Assembly (NCBI GenBank): GCA_903885795.1 | Contig: CAISJV010000064.1 | Coordinates: forward strand, 36,125 to 100,124 | Origin: an uncultured delta proteobacterium | GTDB taxonomy: Bacteria > Desulfobacterota > Syntrophia > Syntrophales > UBA8958 | Reading direction: 5' to 3' | DNA length: 64,000 nt | Shown here: positions 21,958-31,360 of the stretch, one piece after another | Layout of the letters: the number at the start of each line of letters is the position of its first letter | Numbering within the stretch: position 1 is the first letter of the stretch | Program-made: the position numbers and the translations under genes | Notes under the pieces: model-generated | Seen by the model: the letters and a program-made list of their open reading frames with translations, nothing else | What the model was told of the DNA's origin: nothing | Database searches by the model: none

Positions 21958-21961
<4 letters not shown>

Positions 21962-23379
21962 TAATAAACAACATGGAAAATTCAGAAACAGGCATACCTC
22001 GTGATGAATGCGGCGTTTTTGCCGTTTATGGGCATCCGGAAGCGGCCCGGCTGACCTTTTTTGGTCTCTTTGCCCTTCAGCATCGCGGGCAGGAAAGCGC
22101 GGGGATTGTTTCGGCGGATGGTTGCGACATCTGGTCCCACAAGGCGATGGGTCTCGTCTCCGAGGTTTTCCGGGAAGATAATCTGGCCAAGCTAAAAGGC
22201 CATCTGGCCATCGGTCATGTCCGTTACTCGACAACGGGGTCATCGGTGCTCGCAAATGCCCAGCCCTTTATCGCCCATCACGGCGAGGAATATTACGCCA
22301 TCGGTCACAACGGCAACCTGACCAATACCCAGTATCTGCGCACGACCCTGGAGGCGCGGGGCTCCATTTTCCAATCCACCATGGACACCGAGGTGATCAT
22401 CCATCTCATGGCCGCTCATTTAAAGGATGGGTTCGAGGAGGCTCTCATCAGCGCCCTGTCTCAAATCGAAGGGGCCTACAGTCTCGTCATGATGACCCGC
22501 AACCGGATCATCGCGGCCCGGGATCCCCGGGGTTTCCGACCCCTATGCCTGGGGCAGATCAACGGCGGGTGGGTGGTTGCATCTGAAAGCTGCGCCTTTG
22601 ACCTCGTGGGGGCAACCTACATCCGGGACATCAAACCCGGTGAAATCATGATGATCGATGATACCGGCGTCCGCAGCCTTACCCCCTTTCCGGAAATGGA
22701 ACACAGCCACTGTATCTTTGAACTGATCTACTTTGCCCGGCCCGACAGTCAGATCTTCGGCCAGAACGTGTATCTCTGCCGGAAGCGCCTCGGCCATCGT
22801 CTGGCCCAGGAGTACCAGCCTGACGTCGATCTGGTCATGCCTTTCCCCGATTCGGGCAATTACGCCGCCCTGGGTTATGCCGAGGAGAGTGGTCTTCCCT
22901 TCGAGATGGGAATGATCAGGAATCATTATGTAGGCAGGACCTTTATTCAACCCACCCAGCCGGTTCGTGATTTCGGCGTCCGGGTAAAGCTCAATCCGGT
23001 CCGGCCCCTCCTGGAGGGTAAAAGGGTCCTCATCGTTGAAGATTCCATCATCCGCGGCACCACCAGCCGTAACCGCGTTCGTAACCTGAGAGACAACGGG
23101 GTTAAAGAAATCCACATGGTCATCAGTTGCCCACCCACCCGTCATCCCTGTCCCTATGGCATCGATTTCTCCGCAAAAGGAGAGCTGATCGCCGCCCAAA
23201 AGGGGGAAGTGGACGCCATCGGCAAATTCATCGGCCTCGACTCCTTGTATTACCTATCCCTGGAAGGAATGGTGGAAGCAACGAGAATCAAACATGAATC
23301 GTTCTGCCTGGCCTGCTATACGGGCCAGTATCCACTGCCCCCAACCGAGACGATGGGAAAACATTGTTTCGAGCCTTAA
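21958..23379 (+). CDS. purF: Amidophosphoribosyltransferase
   Basis: 473-residue PurF catalyses the first step of purine synthesis, transferring ammonia from glutamine to PRPP. The catalytic Cys lies in [10 protein letters not shown] after a short propeptide, as in the Bacillus-type enzyme. The PRPP loop [13 protein letters not shown] is present, and Cys residues in HPCPYGID and CLACYTG fit the 4Fe-4S type. The start may be the GTG at 21958, overlapping the carB stop by 4 nt, or the ATG at 21973, which gives a 12-residue propeptide. Two class II GATases (this one and the glutamate synthase subunit) and two class I GATases lie in one 15-kb block. Confidence 0.95.
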
Positions 23380-23509
23380 CGGGCTTTTAGATTGCCCTTG
23401 CCTACTTTCAATCGTGACGGCTTTGAAAAAAGTCGGGAAACACCCGTCATGACAGAAACAAGGAGATTAACAGGCCCGTCGTTCCATGTTAATTACACGG
23501 AGGCCAGTA

Positions 23510-23830
23510 ATGATCAAGACAACCCTCTTTCTGATATCACTATTATCCTTGCTTACCATAAGTTGCGCTGCCACCCAGTCCTCCCTCCTCCTGTGCAGCC
23601 ATAAAGCGGTTGCCTGCGCGTTATCCATGGGGGAGCAATATGGAATAGAAAACGTGGGCATTGCGGTGGGCCAATCATCCGGGACTCGTCACACCCAAGC
23701 CTATATCTACATCGACAAGCAGATGGTCTGGATCAACGACGATTGCTCCAGCTGCTTCGTAGGCAAGAAGGACCAGTTCATCCCAAAGGAGTTCTATTCC
23801 GTAGACGATTATGTCTCCAAGTATTTCTAA
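23510..23830 (+). CDS. Small putative lipoprotein of unknown function
   Basis: 106 residues. The ATG at 23510 follows a good ribosome site (GGAGG). The N terminus is a lipoprotein signal: a basic MIKTT, a hydrophobic stretch, then the lipobox LTISC with Cys near residue 19. The mature part contains several Cys (CSHKAVACALS and DDCSSCF), suggesting disulfides or metal binding outside the cytoplasm, and a segment TQAYIYIDKQMVWI that may be a beta hairpin. No family was recognised. It is a single gene after purF, and the reading frame with its ribosome site makes it credible. Confidence 0.65.
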   Translation: MIKTTLFLISLLSLLTISCAATQSSLLLCSHKAVACALSMGEQYGIENVGIAVGQSSGTRHTQAYIYIDKQMVWINDDCSSCFVGKKDQFIPKEFYSVDDYVSKYF

Positions 23831-23997
23831 TGAGTGAGCGCGTCGAGAGAGTTACCGGCTCCGACTCCTTCTCGGGCTTCGCAAGGAGTGCCCCAGGATA
23901 GCGGTTCCGCAAACGGAGACACTATCGACTTGACTAATTTTAAGGGACTCCCTATATTAAATACCAGACGTTACGGTAAAATATATCAACGAGAAAA

Positions 23998-24633
23998 ATG
24001 TTAGACAATATTAAAAACAGGGCTGATTTTTATATCTGGTTCGATACGGAATATTCCGATCTTGATCTGGAGAAAGCACAACTGCTTCAAGTTTCCGCTT
24101 TGATCACGGATACTTCATTGCGACGCGTTGTTCCTCATGGGAATGATATAATATTGCCCGTCCGGCTGCCGATTGGCGAAAGACCGAGCCCCTGGGTCGA
24201 GCAAAATCTCCCGGACCTGGTAAGAGCATGTCGCTCTGAATTGGCAGTAGATATTGCAGAGGCAGACAGTCGGCTTGCCGCCTATGTCGATGCGGTTGTC
24301 GGTCCCCCGGCGGCAAACGAAAGGGAACGGCCTTTTCTGGCAGGCAACAGCATCCATGCAGACTGGTGGCTGGTCCACCACTTCCTCCCCCGTTTTCGGA
24401 GCAGGCTTCATTACCGCCATCTTGATGTAACTTCCTTCAAGTTGGAATGGCAACGAATTCAACCTGATATTGAATTTGAAAAAGAAAATCCGGAAATTAT
24501 CCGCAAGTATTTTCCGGAGGCGGTTCTGCCTGCCACGGAGACCCGCCACGATGCCTACTATGACGTGCAGGCTTCTATCGCGGAGATGGCTTTTTACAGG
24601 TGCCACTTTTTAGGACGCGGGGGGATTGCATAA
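23998..24633 (+). CDS. Oligoribonuclease-like DEDDh 3'-5' exonuclease
   Basis: 211 residues. DEDDh exonuclease motifs are in order: FDTEYSDLDLEKAQLLQV (Exo I Asp and Glu; oligoribonuclease has a similar DLEKD pattern), LAGNSIHADWWLVHHFLPRF (Exo II) and RHDAYYDVQASIAE (Exo III His and Asp). The segment HYRHLDVTSFKLEW is close to oligoribonuclease. It is likely to degrade short oligonucleotides, including linear dinucleotides from cyclic-di-GMP breakdown, in the cytoplasm. It is somewhat longer and more divergent than E. coli Orn (181 residues), so the substrate is not certain. A hairpin overlapping the stop codon (24619-24643) probably ends transcription. Confidence 0.8.
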   Translation: MLDNIKNRADFYIWFDTEYSDLDLEKAQLLQVSALITDTSLRRVVPHGNDIILPVRLPIGERPSPWVEQNLPDLVRACRSELAVDIAEADSRLAAYVDAVVGPPAANERERPFLAGNSIHADWWLVHHFLPRFRSRLHYRHLDVTSFKLEWQRIQPDIEFEKENPEIIRKYFPEAVLPATETRHDAYYDVQASIAEMAFYRCHFLGRGGIA

Positions 24634-24643
24634 ACCTCCCCCC
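24619..24643 (+). terminator. Intrinsic terminator overlapping the exonuclease stop codon
   Basis: GGGGGGA (24619-24625) pairs with TCCCCCC (24637-24643) around an 11-nt loop, followed by TTATTTA. It lies between convergent genes and includes the TAA of the upstream gene. Confidence 0.55.
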
Positions 24644-24669
24644 TTATTTACACTGTCCGTTCCTTTCTC

Positions 24670-25644
24670 TCAAGGGGCGACGCTGTAAAAGATCAACCCC
24701 GCGGCTCGTTCTTCACGGATCAGCCCTTCCTGGATCAATTCGATGAGATGGACGTAGGTTTCATTCAGGGCAAGAAACTGATCGAACTCGCCTAAATCTA
24801 TTCCGAAAATATCCTGAGAAACCACAAAGGCCGTTTTTGTTCCCCCTTGGACGGATTCATACGTAAGTCTTTTTCTGATCCGGTGATGATCGCATATCGC
24901 TTCGACTCTCCCTTGGAGATCACTGAACGGCTGTCCATGGGCGGGATAAACCTTTTCTACGGACAGAGTTTCCATCAGGGCCAGCGAATCAAGATAGCTG
25001 CGCAGGGGTCGAAACTCCGGGGCAAACAAATTGGGGCTGAGATTGGGGGTAATCTCCGGAAGGACATGATCGCCGGACAGCAGGATGCGCTCCCGAGGAA
25101 AATAGAATGACACATGGTCGTGGGTATGTCCAGGCGTCGGTATCACCTGCATCTCTTTTCCCCCGACGATAACCCTATGTTCGGGGAGGTAAAATTCATC
25201 GATGGTTAGAGAGCTGCCCGCTTTCTTGAAGGTAAGAAACAATCCGGAGATAAAATCAATTGCCTTTTCCGGAAGCCCATGCATCAGGCAAAAGTCTCTG
25301 ATCCGATCCACAAACAGGAACTCCTCATCGTCCTTCCTCAAGACAAAAGGCCGGCTATAACCGGACATGAGGATTCTGGCGCCGGAGATGCTCTGAAGCC
25401 GGCCTGCCATGCCGCAATGATCAATGTGATAGTGGGTGATGAAGATCCGCTTGATATCGCCGATGGTTTTGCCGATCTTTTGCAGTGATTCTTCAAGGCG
25501 GACGAATGTCTCGGGGGTGTTGAGACCGGTGTCGAGCAGCGTGATGCCTTCGTTGTCAACGGCAACAAAGGCATGGACATGCATCAGCCGAAACGGCATA
25601 GGCAGGGTGAGCATGTAAAGATTGTCTGTAATTTCTTCCAGCAT
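24670..25644 (-). CDS. MBL-fold metallo-hydrolase
   Basis: 324-residue metallo-beta-lactamase-fold hydrolase. The metal site motif HYHIDHCG (near residues 73-80) and the following His (PTPGHTHDH), Asp (LLSGDHVLP) and C-terminal His (VYPAHGQPF) are all present, so a dinuclear metal centre is expected. The length and C-terminal winged-helix-like tail resemble lactonase/thioesterase or glyoxalase II-like members. The ATG at 25644 is favoured by AAGGA 5 nt upstream over the one two codons earlier. It is not clearly in an operon; the hydrolase gene downstream of its start is divergent. The substrate cannot be inferred. Confidence 0.85.
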   Translation of the reverse strand: MLEEITDNLYMLTLPMPFRLMHVHAFVAVDNEGITLLDTGLNTPETFVRLEESLQKIGKTIGDIKRIFITHYHIDHCGMAGRLQSISGARILMSGYSRPFVLRKDDEEFLFVDRIRDFCLMHGLPEKAIDFISGLFLTFKKAGSSLTIDEFYLPEHRVIVGGKEMQVIPTPGHTHDHVSFYFPRERILLSGDHVLPEITPNLSPNLFAPEFRPLRSYLDSLALMETLSVEKVYPAHGQPFSDLQGRVEAICDHHRIRKRLTYESVQGGTKTAFVVSQDIFGIDLGEFDQFLALNETYVHLIELIQEGLIREERAAGLIFYSVAP

Positions 25645-25827
25645 GGCCATCCTTCTCGATTATATTTGTGGTCCGATCATAAAATATGGTTGATAAATGT
25701 CAGGACTATTTTCCCAATGCTAAGTGATAGATCGTCAATTTGCCCTTCCCTTCTTTCAATCGTCATGGTATCAGGCCCTATATTTGGTAAAATACTCATG
25801 GAAGATTACGATGGCCGTCGCAGAACC

Positions 25828-26640
25828 ATGAAGATAAAGAACCTTATCGCCCCCATCTGCTGCTCCTGTCTGTTTACCATCATCGTGGGTTGCAGTCAGG
25901 AAAATCTCATTTTCTTTCCCGAAATCCTGCCGCCGGACTATAAATACACGTTCTCCGAGCCCTTTGAAGAGACGACTGTGCCCGTTGAGGGGGCTGCCCT
26001 TAACGCCGTCCTTTTCAAGGCCCCAAACGCCAAAGGGGTCATTCTCTATTTCCACGGCAACGCCGGGAGCCTGCGGACCTGGGGAGATATAGCCAGGGAT
26101 TTCACCTCCCGGGGCTACGACATCCTGATTCCCGACTACCGGGGTTTCGGCAAGAGCACCGGAAATATTTCGAATGAAAAACAGCTGCTTGCAGACGGGC
26201 TGGCGGTCTATGGCTATTTGAAAAAATCCTATCCGGAAAACCGGATCATCTTATATGGAAGGTCGATCGGAACGGGGGTGGCGACATTTGTTGCCGGATC
26301 CGGCAAGCCAAGGATGCTCATTCTGGAGTCGCCTTTCTTCAGTCTCACCGACCTGGCGTCCCATCACTACCCTATTCTTCCCAAAGGGTTTATTTCCCTT
26401 TTCCTGAAATATCCCTTCCGAACGGATCTCTGGATCCCGGAGGTTGCCTGTCCTGTTTATCTCATCCACGGAACCAGGGACGACATCATCCCCTTTGACG
26501 CCAGCGCCAGACTGGAGCTGCTGATCAAATCGCCCCACAAGTTGATCCGGATCGAAGGGGGCGGGCACAATAATCTCAGCGACTATGGCGCCTACGACAA
26601 AGAACTCTCCCTTATCCTTGACGACCATCAGCAGCAATGA
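25828..26640 (+). CDS. Lipoprotein-anchored alpha/beta hydrolase
   Basis: 270 residues. The N-terminal hydrophobic signal ends in a lipobox-like IIVGC, so the protein is probably a lipoprotein outside the cytoplasm. The alpha/beta hydrolase fold has the oxyanion segment YFHGNAGS, the nucleophile elbow YGRSIGTG (Ser), Asp in LIHGTRDDIIPF and His in EGGGHNNL, so the triad is complete. This pattern matches the BAAT/ABHD-like serine hydrolase group (for example YfhR and ABHD13). The start at 25828 is chosen because it gives the signal peptide; a longer ATG at 25798 is possible and neither has a good ribosome site. The substrate is unknown. Confidence 0.78.
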   Translation: MKIKNLIAPICCSCLFTIIVGCSQENLIFFPEILPPDYKYTFSEPFEETTVPVEGAALNAVLFKAPNAKGVILYFHGNAGSLRTWGDIARDFTSRGYDILIPDYRGFGKSTGNISNEKQLLADGLAVYGYLKKSYPENRIILYGRSIGTGVATFVAGSGKPRMLILESPFFSLTDLASHHYPILPKGFISLFLKYPFRTDLWIPEVACPVYLIHGTRDDIIPFDASARLELLIKSPHKLIRIEGGGHNNLSDYGAYDKELSLILDDHQQQ

Positions 26641-26774
26641 CAGCTACCTGCTCCCTATCGTCAGACGGAAAACAAAGTCTTCCTGGTCAAGCCCGGAATG
26701 ACAGAAGAGGGCGTTTTACAAAGGTCTCGCCTTATTCCTTTGTCCAGACTCTGGGAAGAATCTCGGTTTCATAA

Positions 26775-27383
26775 CTATTGTACCGGCGCCTTGTAGGGCT
26801 CGATACATTTCGTATCGTTATGGTCACACAGGTTGGGAGGACAGGTCTGGCCTCCCTTCCGCGTATAGAAGTCCAGGCATTTCATTTGGGCGTCACATCC
26901 GGGCTCTTTTGGTCTGCATGTCAGCGTCACATAGGCGCAGCTCTTGCCGTACCACTTGCCAAAGTGAACGTAAAAATCATTATTTACCCTCTTCATATTG
27001 GGATACCTGGTCTTCAGATAGTCAATCCATTCCTTCTTCGGCAGATAGCGGGAGCTTCCCCAGGTCAGTTTGGATTCCTTCAGGGCCTTTTCGGATTTCT
27101 TCCAGTCTTCGTGGATGTACTGGCTGCAGGCGTTGGCATCTGCCTGGTCCGGAGAAATGCCCGATGCCGCAGGGCTGGCTGACGGCAGGGCCGGTTTGGA
27201 CGTCTCCCCTGATGGCCCCGGGCTCTCCTGCTTTACCGGCGCGGGTGCGGCATCTGTTGTCTGCCCCGGGGTATTTTGCTTGACCGAATCCGGAGCGGCC
27301 TCCTTGATTTTATCGAGCCATCCCGCCTGCGCTGTTGCGGTGAAACAGAATACCAGTGCCATGATAACGACGATTCTTTTCAT
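26775..27383 (-). CDS. Secreted Pro-rich, Cys-containing protein of unknown function
   Basis: 202 residues. It has a classical signal peptide (MKRIVVIMALVFCFTATAQA, cleavage after AQA). A Pro/Ala-rich low-complexity linker follows (about residues 30-85), then a compact C-terminal domain with six or more Cys (CAYVTLTCRP, CDAQMKCLDF, CPPNLCDH, CIEP) likely to form disulfides in the periplasm. A good ribosome site (AAGGAGG) precedes the ATG. No family was recognised. The neighbouring RlpA-like gene lies upstream in the same orientation, but a shared role is only a guess. Confidence 0.65.
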   Translation of the reverse strand: MKRIVVIMALVFCFTATAQAGWLDKIKEAAPDSVKQNTPGQTTDAAPAPVKQESPGPSGETSKPALPSASPAASGISPDQADANACSQYIHEDWKKSEKALKESKLTWGSSRYLPKKEWIDYLKTRYPNMKRVNNDFYVHFGKWYGKSCAYVTLTCRPKEPGCDAQMKCLDFYTRKGGQTCPPNLCDHNDTKCIEPYKAPVQ

Positions 27384-27434
27384 GATGTCCTCCTTTAATC
27401 ATTGAGTAAATTGATAGTCGTGACGTCCCCATAA

Positions 27435-27884
27435 CTACCCCTCGATCGGGATTATCCGCACCCGCGCCATCCCCTTACCGAAAAACCCAAGTTCACGCGC
27501 CGCCGCCTGCGATAAATCAATGAATTCGAAACTGTGTTTGCGGCAGCGATCATTGACGGTCACCACCACCGATCGTTTATTGGTGAGGTTAACTACTTTT
27601 ACCCGTGTACCCAGGGAGAGGGTCGGATGGGCAGCCGTCAGCTTCCGGGGATTATAAATTGCCCCGGAACTGGTTCTTTTTTTGTTGTAGCGCTTGGCGT
27701 AGTAGTAGGCTTTACCCTCTACGCCCCCCAGGTCCTCTATGACGGCAGAACTCTTTTGCTCTTTTGTGATTGTTTCCGGAGGAGAAGTAGTATCTGCCTT
27801 AAGGGGAGGTATGACGACAAAAAGACCAAGCTGACAGACAATAACCAAGGCCATTATCATTATCTTCTGACTCTCGAAACGCAT
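27435..27884 (-). CDS. rlpA: RlpA-like double-psi beta-barrel protein
   Basis: 149 residues. An N-terminal membrane or signal segment is followed by the RlpA-type double-psi barrel: GKAYYYAKRYNKKRTSSGAI, then LTAAHPTLSLGTRVKVVNL, VVTVNDRC and the final IDLSQAAARELG. RlpA proteins bind or cleave denuded septal peptidoglycan. The protein lacks the C-terminal SPOR domain, so septal targeting is not evident. The ATG at 27884 is chosen for the AAAGGA upstream; the open frame further upstream has no signal-peptide character. The barrel catalytic Asp (VNDRC) is present. Confidence 0.8.
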   Translation of the reverse strand: MRFESQKIMIMALVIVCQLGLFVVIPPLKADTTSPPETITKEQKSSAVIEDLGGVEGKAYYYAKRYNKKRTSSGAIYNPRKLTAAHPTLSLGTRVKVVNLTNKRSVVVTVNDRCRKHSFEFIDLSQAAARELGFFGKGMARVRIIPIEG

Positions 27885-28099
27885 ACGAAAATCCTTTGTG
27901 AGAGTTTCGTGAAAAATGGATACGGTTCCATTTAATGTCAGCTTTCTACTTGAATCCGCCAATTCCGTCAACAATAAATGTAACCGTCCAACTTTATTGC
28001 CTTGAATGATTTCCCTTGACACAGGGATGTCTTTCCATGTAGTCCCCGCACGGAGAGGACAGTTTCCCTTTCTCCCACCCTGAAGGGCACAAGCAAAAC

Positions 28100-28705
28100 A
28101 TGAGACGAACAATTTTCGATACCCCCGTCCTTAATCAGATCCTCCATTTCTTGGCCATATCATATCTGTGGATTTTCAGATGGAAAAAGGAAGGTCAGGT
28201 CCCGGATGTCTCCAAGTTTGTCATGATCGCCGCACCCCATACATCAAACTGGGATCTTCCCCTCACCCTGATCTTATCCCTCGCCTTCCGGATGAAGGTC
28301 TTCTGGCTGGGAAAGCACACCATTTTCCGCCCTCCCTTCGGCCATCTCTTCAAATGGCTGGGGGGCATCCCCGTCGACCGCCGCCAGGCGAATGATCTCG
28401 TAACGCAATGCGTCCAGACGTTCAAAAACAGCGCCAAGATGATCATGGTCATTCCCCCGGAAGGGACGCGTTCAAAGGTACGGTACTGGAAGACCGGTTT
28501 CTACTATATCGCCCATGGCGCCGGCGTTCCCATCGCCCTGGGTTACATCGACTACAAGCTGAAGGCGGGAGGAATCGGGCCAGCCGTGGTCACAACGGGA
28601 AACATCGAAGCGGACATGTTAAAAATTCGTGAATTCTACGCCAACGTGACGGGGAAAAATCCTCATCAGTGGGCGGATCAGAGCATCGGCGTCACGAAAA
28701 AATAA
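28100..28705 (+). CDS. 1-acylglycerol-3-phosphate acyltransferase (PlsC)-like protein
   Basis: 201 residues. The acyltransferase motif I appears as APHTSNWDLP (HxxxxD with Asp seven residues later), motif III as IPPEGTRSK, and a hydrophobic N-terminal helix suggests inner-membrane association. This compact form, with PEGTR and a C-terminal IEADMLKIREFY segment, resembles the short PlsC-like acyltransferases found near lipid genes rather than full PlsC (about 240 residues). It would transfer an acyl group to a lysophospholipid or related acceptor; the acceptor is uncertain. It is a single gene with no clear operon partner. Confidence 0.82.
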   Translation: MRRTIFDTPVLNQILHFLAISYLWIFRWKKEGQVPDVSKFVMIAAPHTSNWDLPLTLILSLAFRMKVFWLGKHTIFRPPFGHLFKWLGGIPVDRRQANDLVTQCVQTFKNSAKMIMVIPPEGTRSKVRYWKTGFYYIAHGAGVPIALGYIDYKLKAGGIGPAVVTTGNIEADMLKIREFYANVTGKNPHQWADQSIGVTKK

Positions 28706-28862
28706 CTCCTTCCCCCCTCTGGAGAGGGAGGGATATTCTTCCTGACACCCTTATGTAATCCAGGCGCAAACGCAGCGGCGACCATCAGGTTGGCAGGCGA
28801 TAAGTCTTCCCACCTTCCCATGAAAACGGCGCAGCCGCAGCAAGGCGCAGTTCCTTCCGTGC

Positions 28863-29441
28863 TTACAGTTTCCCCATGGTCTCTTTTACTTGCTCCAGAT
28901 AACCTTTCCGGACCTCATCCTTCACCATGGGAACGGCGGGAAGGAAGATATGATCAATGACTTCCAACCCGCAAAACTCATAAATCCCCTTATCGGAAGT
29001 CATCTTCATGGCCTCGAACATGCCGGAGGCGTCATAGGCGTCCTTGGGTGTTCCCTGGGTATTGATGATCAGGACCTTTTTGCCCTTGAGCTGAGGAACA
29101 AGGCCCTTGGCGTCGAAACTGTAGGCAAACCCATAACAGAAGACCCGGTCAATGTATCCCTTGAACATGGCAGGCAAACCTGTCCACCAGACGGGATGAA
29201 TGACAACAAGCGCATCGGCCCAGGCAATATGATCCTGTTCCACCTTGATATCCGCCGGCAGGTTTCCGGACTGAATGCCTTCAAAATCGACCGGCTTCAG
29301 GACCGGATCGAAAGGGAGGGCATGGAGATCACGAACGACCACTTCGTGCCCCCTGGATTTCAGGGTTTCTGTAACGGTTTCCATAATCGCGTGATTGAAA
29401 CTCTTCGGATTGGGGTGGGAATAAACGACAAGACACTTCAT
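28863..29441 (-). CDS. NAD(P)H:quinone oxidoreductase-like flavodoxin-fold protein
   Basis: 192-residue FMN/FAD-binding flavodoxin-fold protein of the NQO1/MdaB/YwrO type. It begins KCLVVYSHPNPKSFNHAI with the phosphate-binding loop, followed by the conserved HPVWWTGLPAMFKGYIDRVF and the glycine loop INTQGTPKDAY. These enzymes perform two-electron reduction of quinones or nitro compounds. The ATG at 29441 has AGGAGG 6 nt upstream and is preferred to the adjacent ATG at 29444. It stands alone between convergent and divergent genes. Confidence 0.88.
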   Translation of the reverse strand: MKCLVVYSHPNPKSFNHAIMETVTETLKSRGHEVVVRDLHALPFDPVLKPVDFEGIQSGNLPADIKVEQDHIAWADALVVIHPVWWTGLPAMFKGYIDRVFCYGFAYSFDAKGLVPQLKGKKVLIINTQGTPKDAYDASGMFEAMKMTSDKGIYEFCGLEVIDHIFLPAVPMVKDEVRKGYLEQVKETMGKL

Positions 29442-29542
29442 CATGAACCTCCTTGAGGTGGTTAGCGACGGGAAAAAGATCGCGACTGTTAACAAATTAA
29501 CGTTTTAAACTTCGCCGGTATCAGCTCTTGCGGTGCCAAGAA

Positions 29543-29935
29543 TCACTTATCTACAATGGCCAAGGTACAACGGGCGGCGCAGATCAATTTACCGGCCTCA
29601 TCGGTAATCTTCACCTCCCAGACAGCCGTTCCCCTGCCGTTGTGGAGAGGAGTGGCTGTAGCCGTCACCACACCCTTGTCCTTCCCTCGGATATGATTGG
29701 CATTGACCTCCAACCCCACTACGGTCTTCTTTTCCTGATCCACATTCATCCAGGCCCCCATCCCGGCCGCCGTTTCAGCTAGGACTGCCGAGGCGCCGCC
29801 GTGGAGAAATCCCGTATATTGGCGGGTTCTATCGTCTACCGGCATCGTCAGGATCATCTTTTCCTTGGAGATGGTTTCAAATTGTATGCCCAGATGCTCC
29901 ATAATCGTATCACGATACTTGAAGGGAAGTTCCAT
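29543..29935 (-). CDS. PaaI-family hotdog thioesterase
   Basis: 130-residue hotdog-fold acyl-CoA thioesterase. The motif TGFLHGGASAVLAETAAG carries the HGG signature and the catalytic acidic residue found in PaaI/YbgC/YdiI-type enzymes, which hydrolyse (aryl)acyl-CoA. The length is normal. It is separated from the following acyl-CoA dehydrogenase operon by the intrinsic terminator at 30047-30101, so it is transcribed on its own, but it may act on CoA esters from that pathway. Confidence 0.87.
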   Translation of the reverse strand: MELPFKYRDTIMEHLGIQFETISKEKMILTMPVDDRTRQYTGFLHGGASAVLAETAAGMGAWMNVDQEKKTVVGLEVNANHIRGKDKGVVTATATPLHNGRGTAVWEVKITDEAGKLICAARCTLAIVDK

Positions 29936-30046
29936 TTGCCCAGCGTCTCCTTAGTTCAATTTAACCACCGAACTGGATAACTTTCTTATACTACCGGATT
30001 TTTTACTGTGCAATCTATTTCAGATAATAATTCTTTGCGATAGGGT

Positions 30047-30101
30047 AAAAAAAAGAGGGTCCCTATCTCCTTGCTTGTGAGGGGAGAAAGAAAGGGACCC
30101 T
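30047..30101 (-). terminator. Strong intrinsic terminator of the catabolic operon
   Basis: On the minus strand AGGGTCCC (30101-30094) pairs perfectly with GGGACCCT (30063-30056), and an inner TCTCC/GGAGA stem extends the hairpin. It is followed by C and eight Ts (30054-30047). It lies 24 nt past the acyl-CoA dehydrogenase stop and ends the minus-strand run that starts near 47.5 kb. Confidence 0.85.
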
Positions 30102-30124
30102 GCTGTCATAGTAAGTCATCGGTA

Positions 30125-31339
30125 TTAGGCATTGCGCCGGTATTTTCGAAGTTCCAGCTTGCCGATCTGGTTGCGATGGACCTCATCGGGACCGTCGGCA
30201 AGACGAAGCCAGCGGGCCACATTATATGCATACGCAAGGCCGAAATCGTCGCTGACCCCACCGGCGCCATGGGCCTGAATGGCCCAGTCCAAGACCTGAC
30301 AGGCCATATTCGGCGCGGCGACCTTGATCATGGCAATCTCTTTTCTGGCCTCTTTATTTCCTACCCGGTCCATCATATCGGCGGCCTTCAGGGTCAGCAG
30401 GCGGGCCTGATCGATGAGGATACGGGAATTGGCGATCCGCTCCAGCGTCACGGTCTGCTCGGCGATAGGCGTGCCGAAGGTAATGCGTTTGAGGGTTCTC
30501 CGGCACATCTTCTCCAGCGCCCGCTCTGCGAGACCGATCAACCGCATACAGTGGTGAATCCGCCCCGGCCCGAGGCGTCCCTGGGCAATTTCAAAACCCG
30601 CACCCTCTCGAAGGAGGATATTGTTGGCGGTCACCCGGACATTTTCAAACAGCATCTCCGCGTGGCCGTGGGGGGCGTCGTCGTAACCGAAGGTAGGCAG
30701 CGGCCTCAGGACACGGACACCCGGCGTGCCCATGGGGATCAGGATCATGGATTGCTGTCGATACGTCTCGGGATGCTGCGGGTCCGTTTTGCCCATGAAA
30801 ATGATAATTTGGCAACGGGGATCCGCGGCGCCGGATATCCACCATTTCCGGCCATTGATGACATAGTCGTCACCATCCCTGACAATTCTGCTCTGAATGT
30901 TCGTTGCGTCGCTGGAGGCCACGTCCGGCTCCGTCATGGCAAAACAAGACCGGATACGGCCTTCCAGAAGCGGAATCAGCCACTGCGTTTTCTGCTCTTC
31001 CGTACCATAACGGTCAATGGTCTCCATATTCCCTGTATCGGGGGCGTTGCAGTTGAATATCTCCGGGGCCAGGGGAGACCATCCCATGATTTCACAGAGG
31101 GGTGCATATTCCAGATTCGTCAAGCCTGGGCCATAGGCCGAATGGGCCAGAAAGAGGTTCCATAGTCCCGCCGCCCTGGCCTTTTCCTTCAGATCCTCAA
31201 TTATTGGCACCGGCTGCCAGCGGTCGCCCTCGTCGATCTGCTGTCGGAAAACCCGCTCGTTGGGGTATATATACTCGTCCATGAAGGCCGACAGGCGCTG
31301 CTGCAGTTCCTTCACTTTGTCTGAATATTCAAAATCCAT
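30125..31339 (-). CDS. Acyl-CoA dehydrogenase, ACAD10/ACAD11 (LvaC)-like
   Basis: 404-residue flavin acyl-CoA dehydrogenase. FAD-domain motifs include [15 protein letters not shown] and [11 protein letters not shown]. The C-terminal [13 protein letters not shown] is characteristic of ACAD10/ACAD11-type members. In that group a kinase-like protein phosphorylates 4-hydroxyacyl-CoA and the dehydrogenase partner eliminates phosphate to give enoyl-CoA (human ACAD11, Pseudomonas LvaA/LvaC). The adjacent upstream gene encodes exactly such an aminoglycoside-phosphotransferase-like protein, strongly suggesting this role. It is the last gene before the terminator. Whether it oxidises or dehydrates is inference. 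Confidence 0.88.
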   Translation of the reverse strand: MDFEYSDKVKELQQRLSAFMDEYIYPNERVFRQQIDEGDRWQPVPIIEDLKEKARAAGLWNLFLAHSAYGPGLTNLEYAPLCEIMGWSPLAPEIFNCNAPDTGNMETIDRYGTEEQKTQWLIPLLEGRIRSCFAMTEPDVASSDATNIQSRIVRDGDDYVINGRKWWISGAADPRCQIIIFMGKTDPQHPETYRQQSMILIPMGTPGVRVLRPLPTFGYDDAPHGHAEMLFENVRVTANNILLREGAGFEIAQGRLGPGRIHHCMRLIGLAERALEKMCRRTLKRITFGTPIAEQTVTLERIANSRILIDQARLLTLKAADMMDRVGNKEARKEIAMIKVAAPNMACQVLDWAIQAHGAGGVSDDFGLAYAYNVARWLRLADGPDEVHRNQIGKLELRKYRRNA

Positions 31340-31360
31340 AATCTCTTCCTCCCGATATTG

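Noticed and set aside
23831..23844. TetR-regulon operator near the small lipoprotein gene
   Set aside because: Only one half-site and part of the second match (11 of 14); it follows a stop codon and lies far from the regulon.
28705..28740. Terminator between the convergent acyltransferase and quinone reductase genes
   Set aside because: The CCCTC/GAGGG stem is short and has no T-tract.
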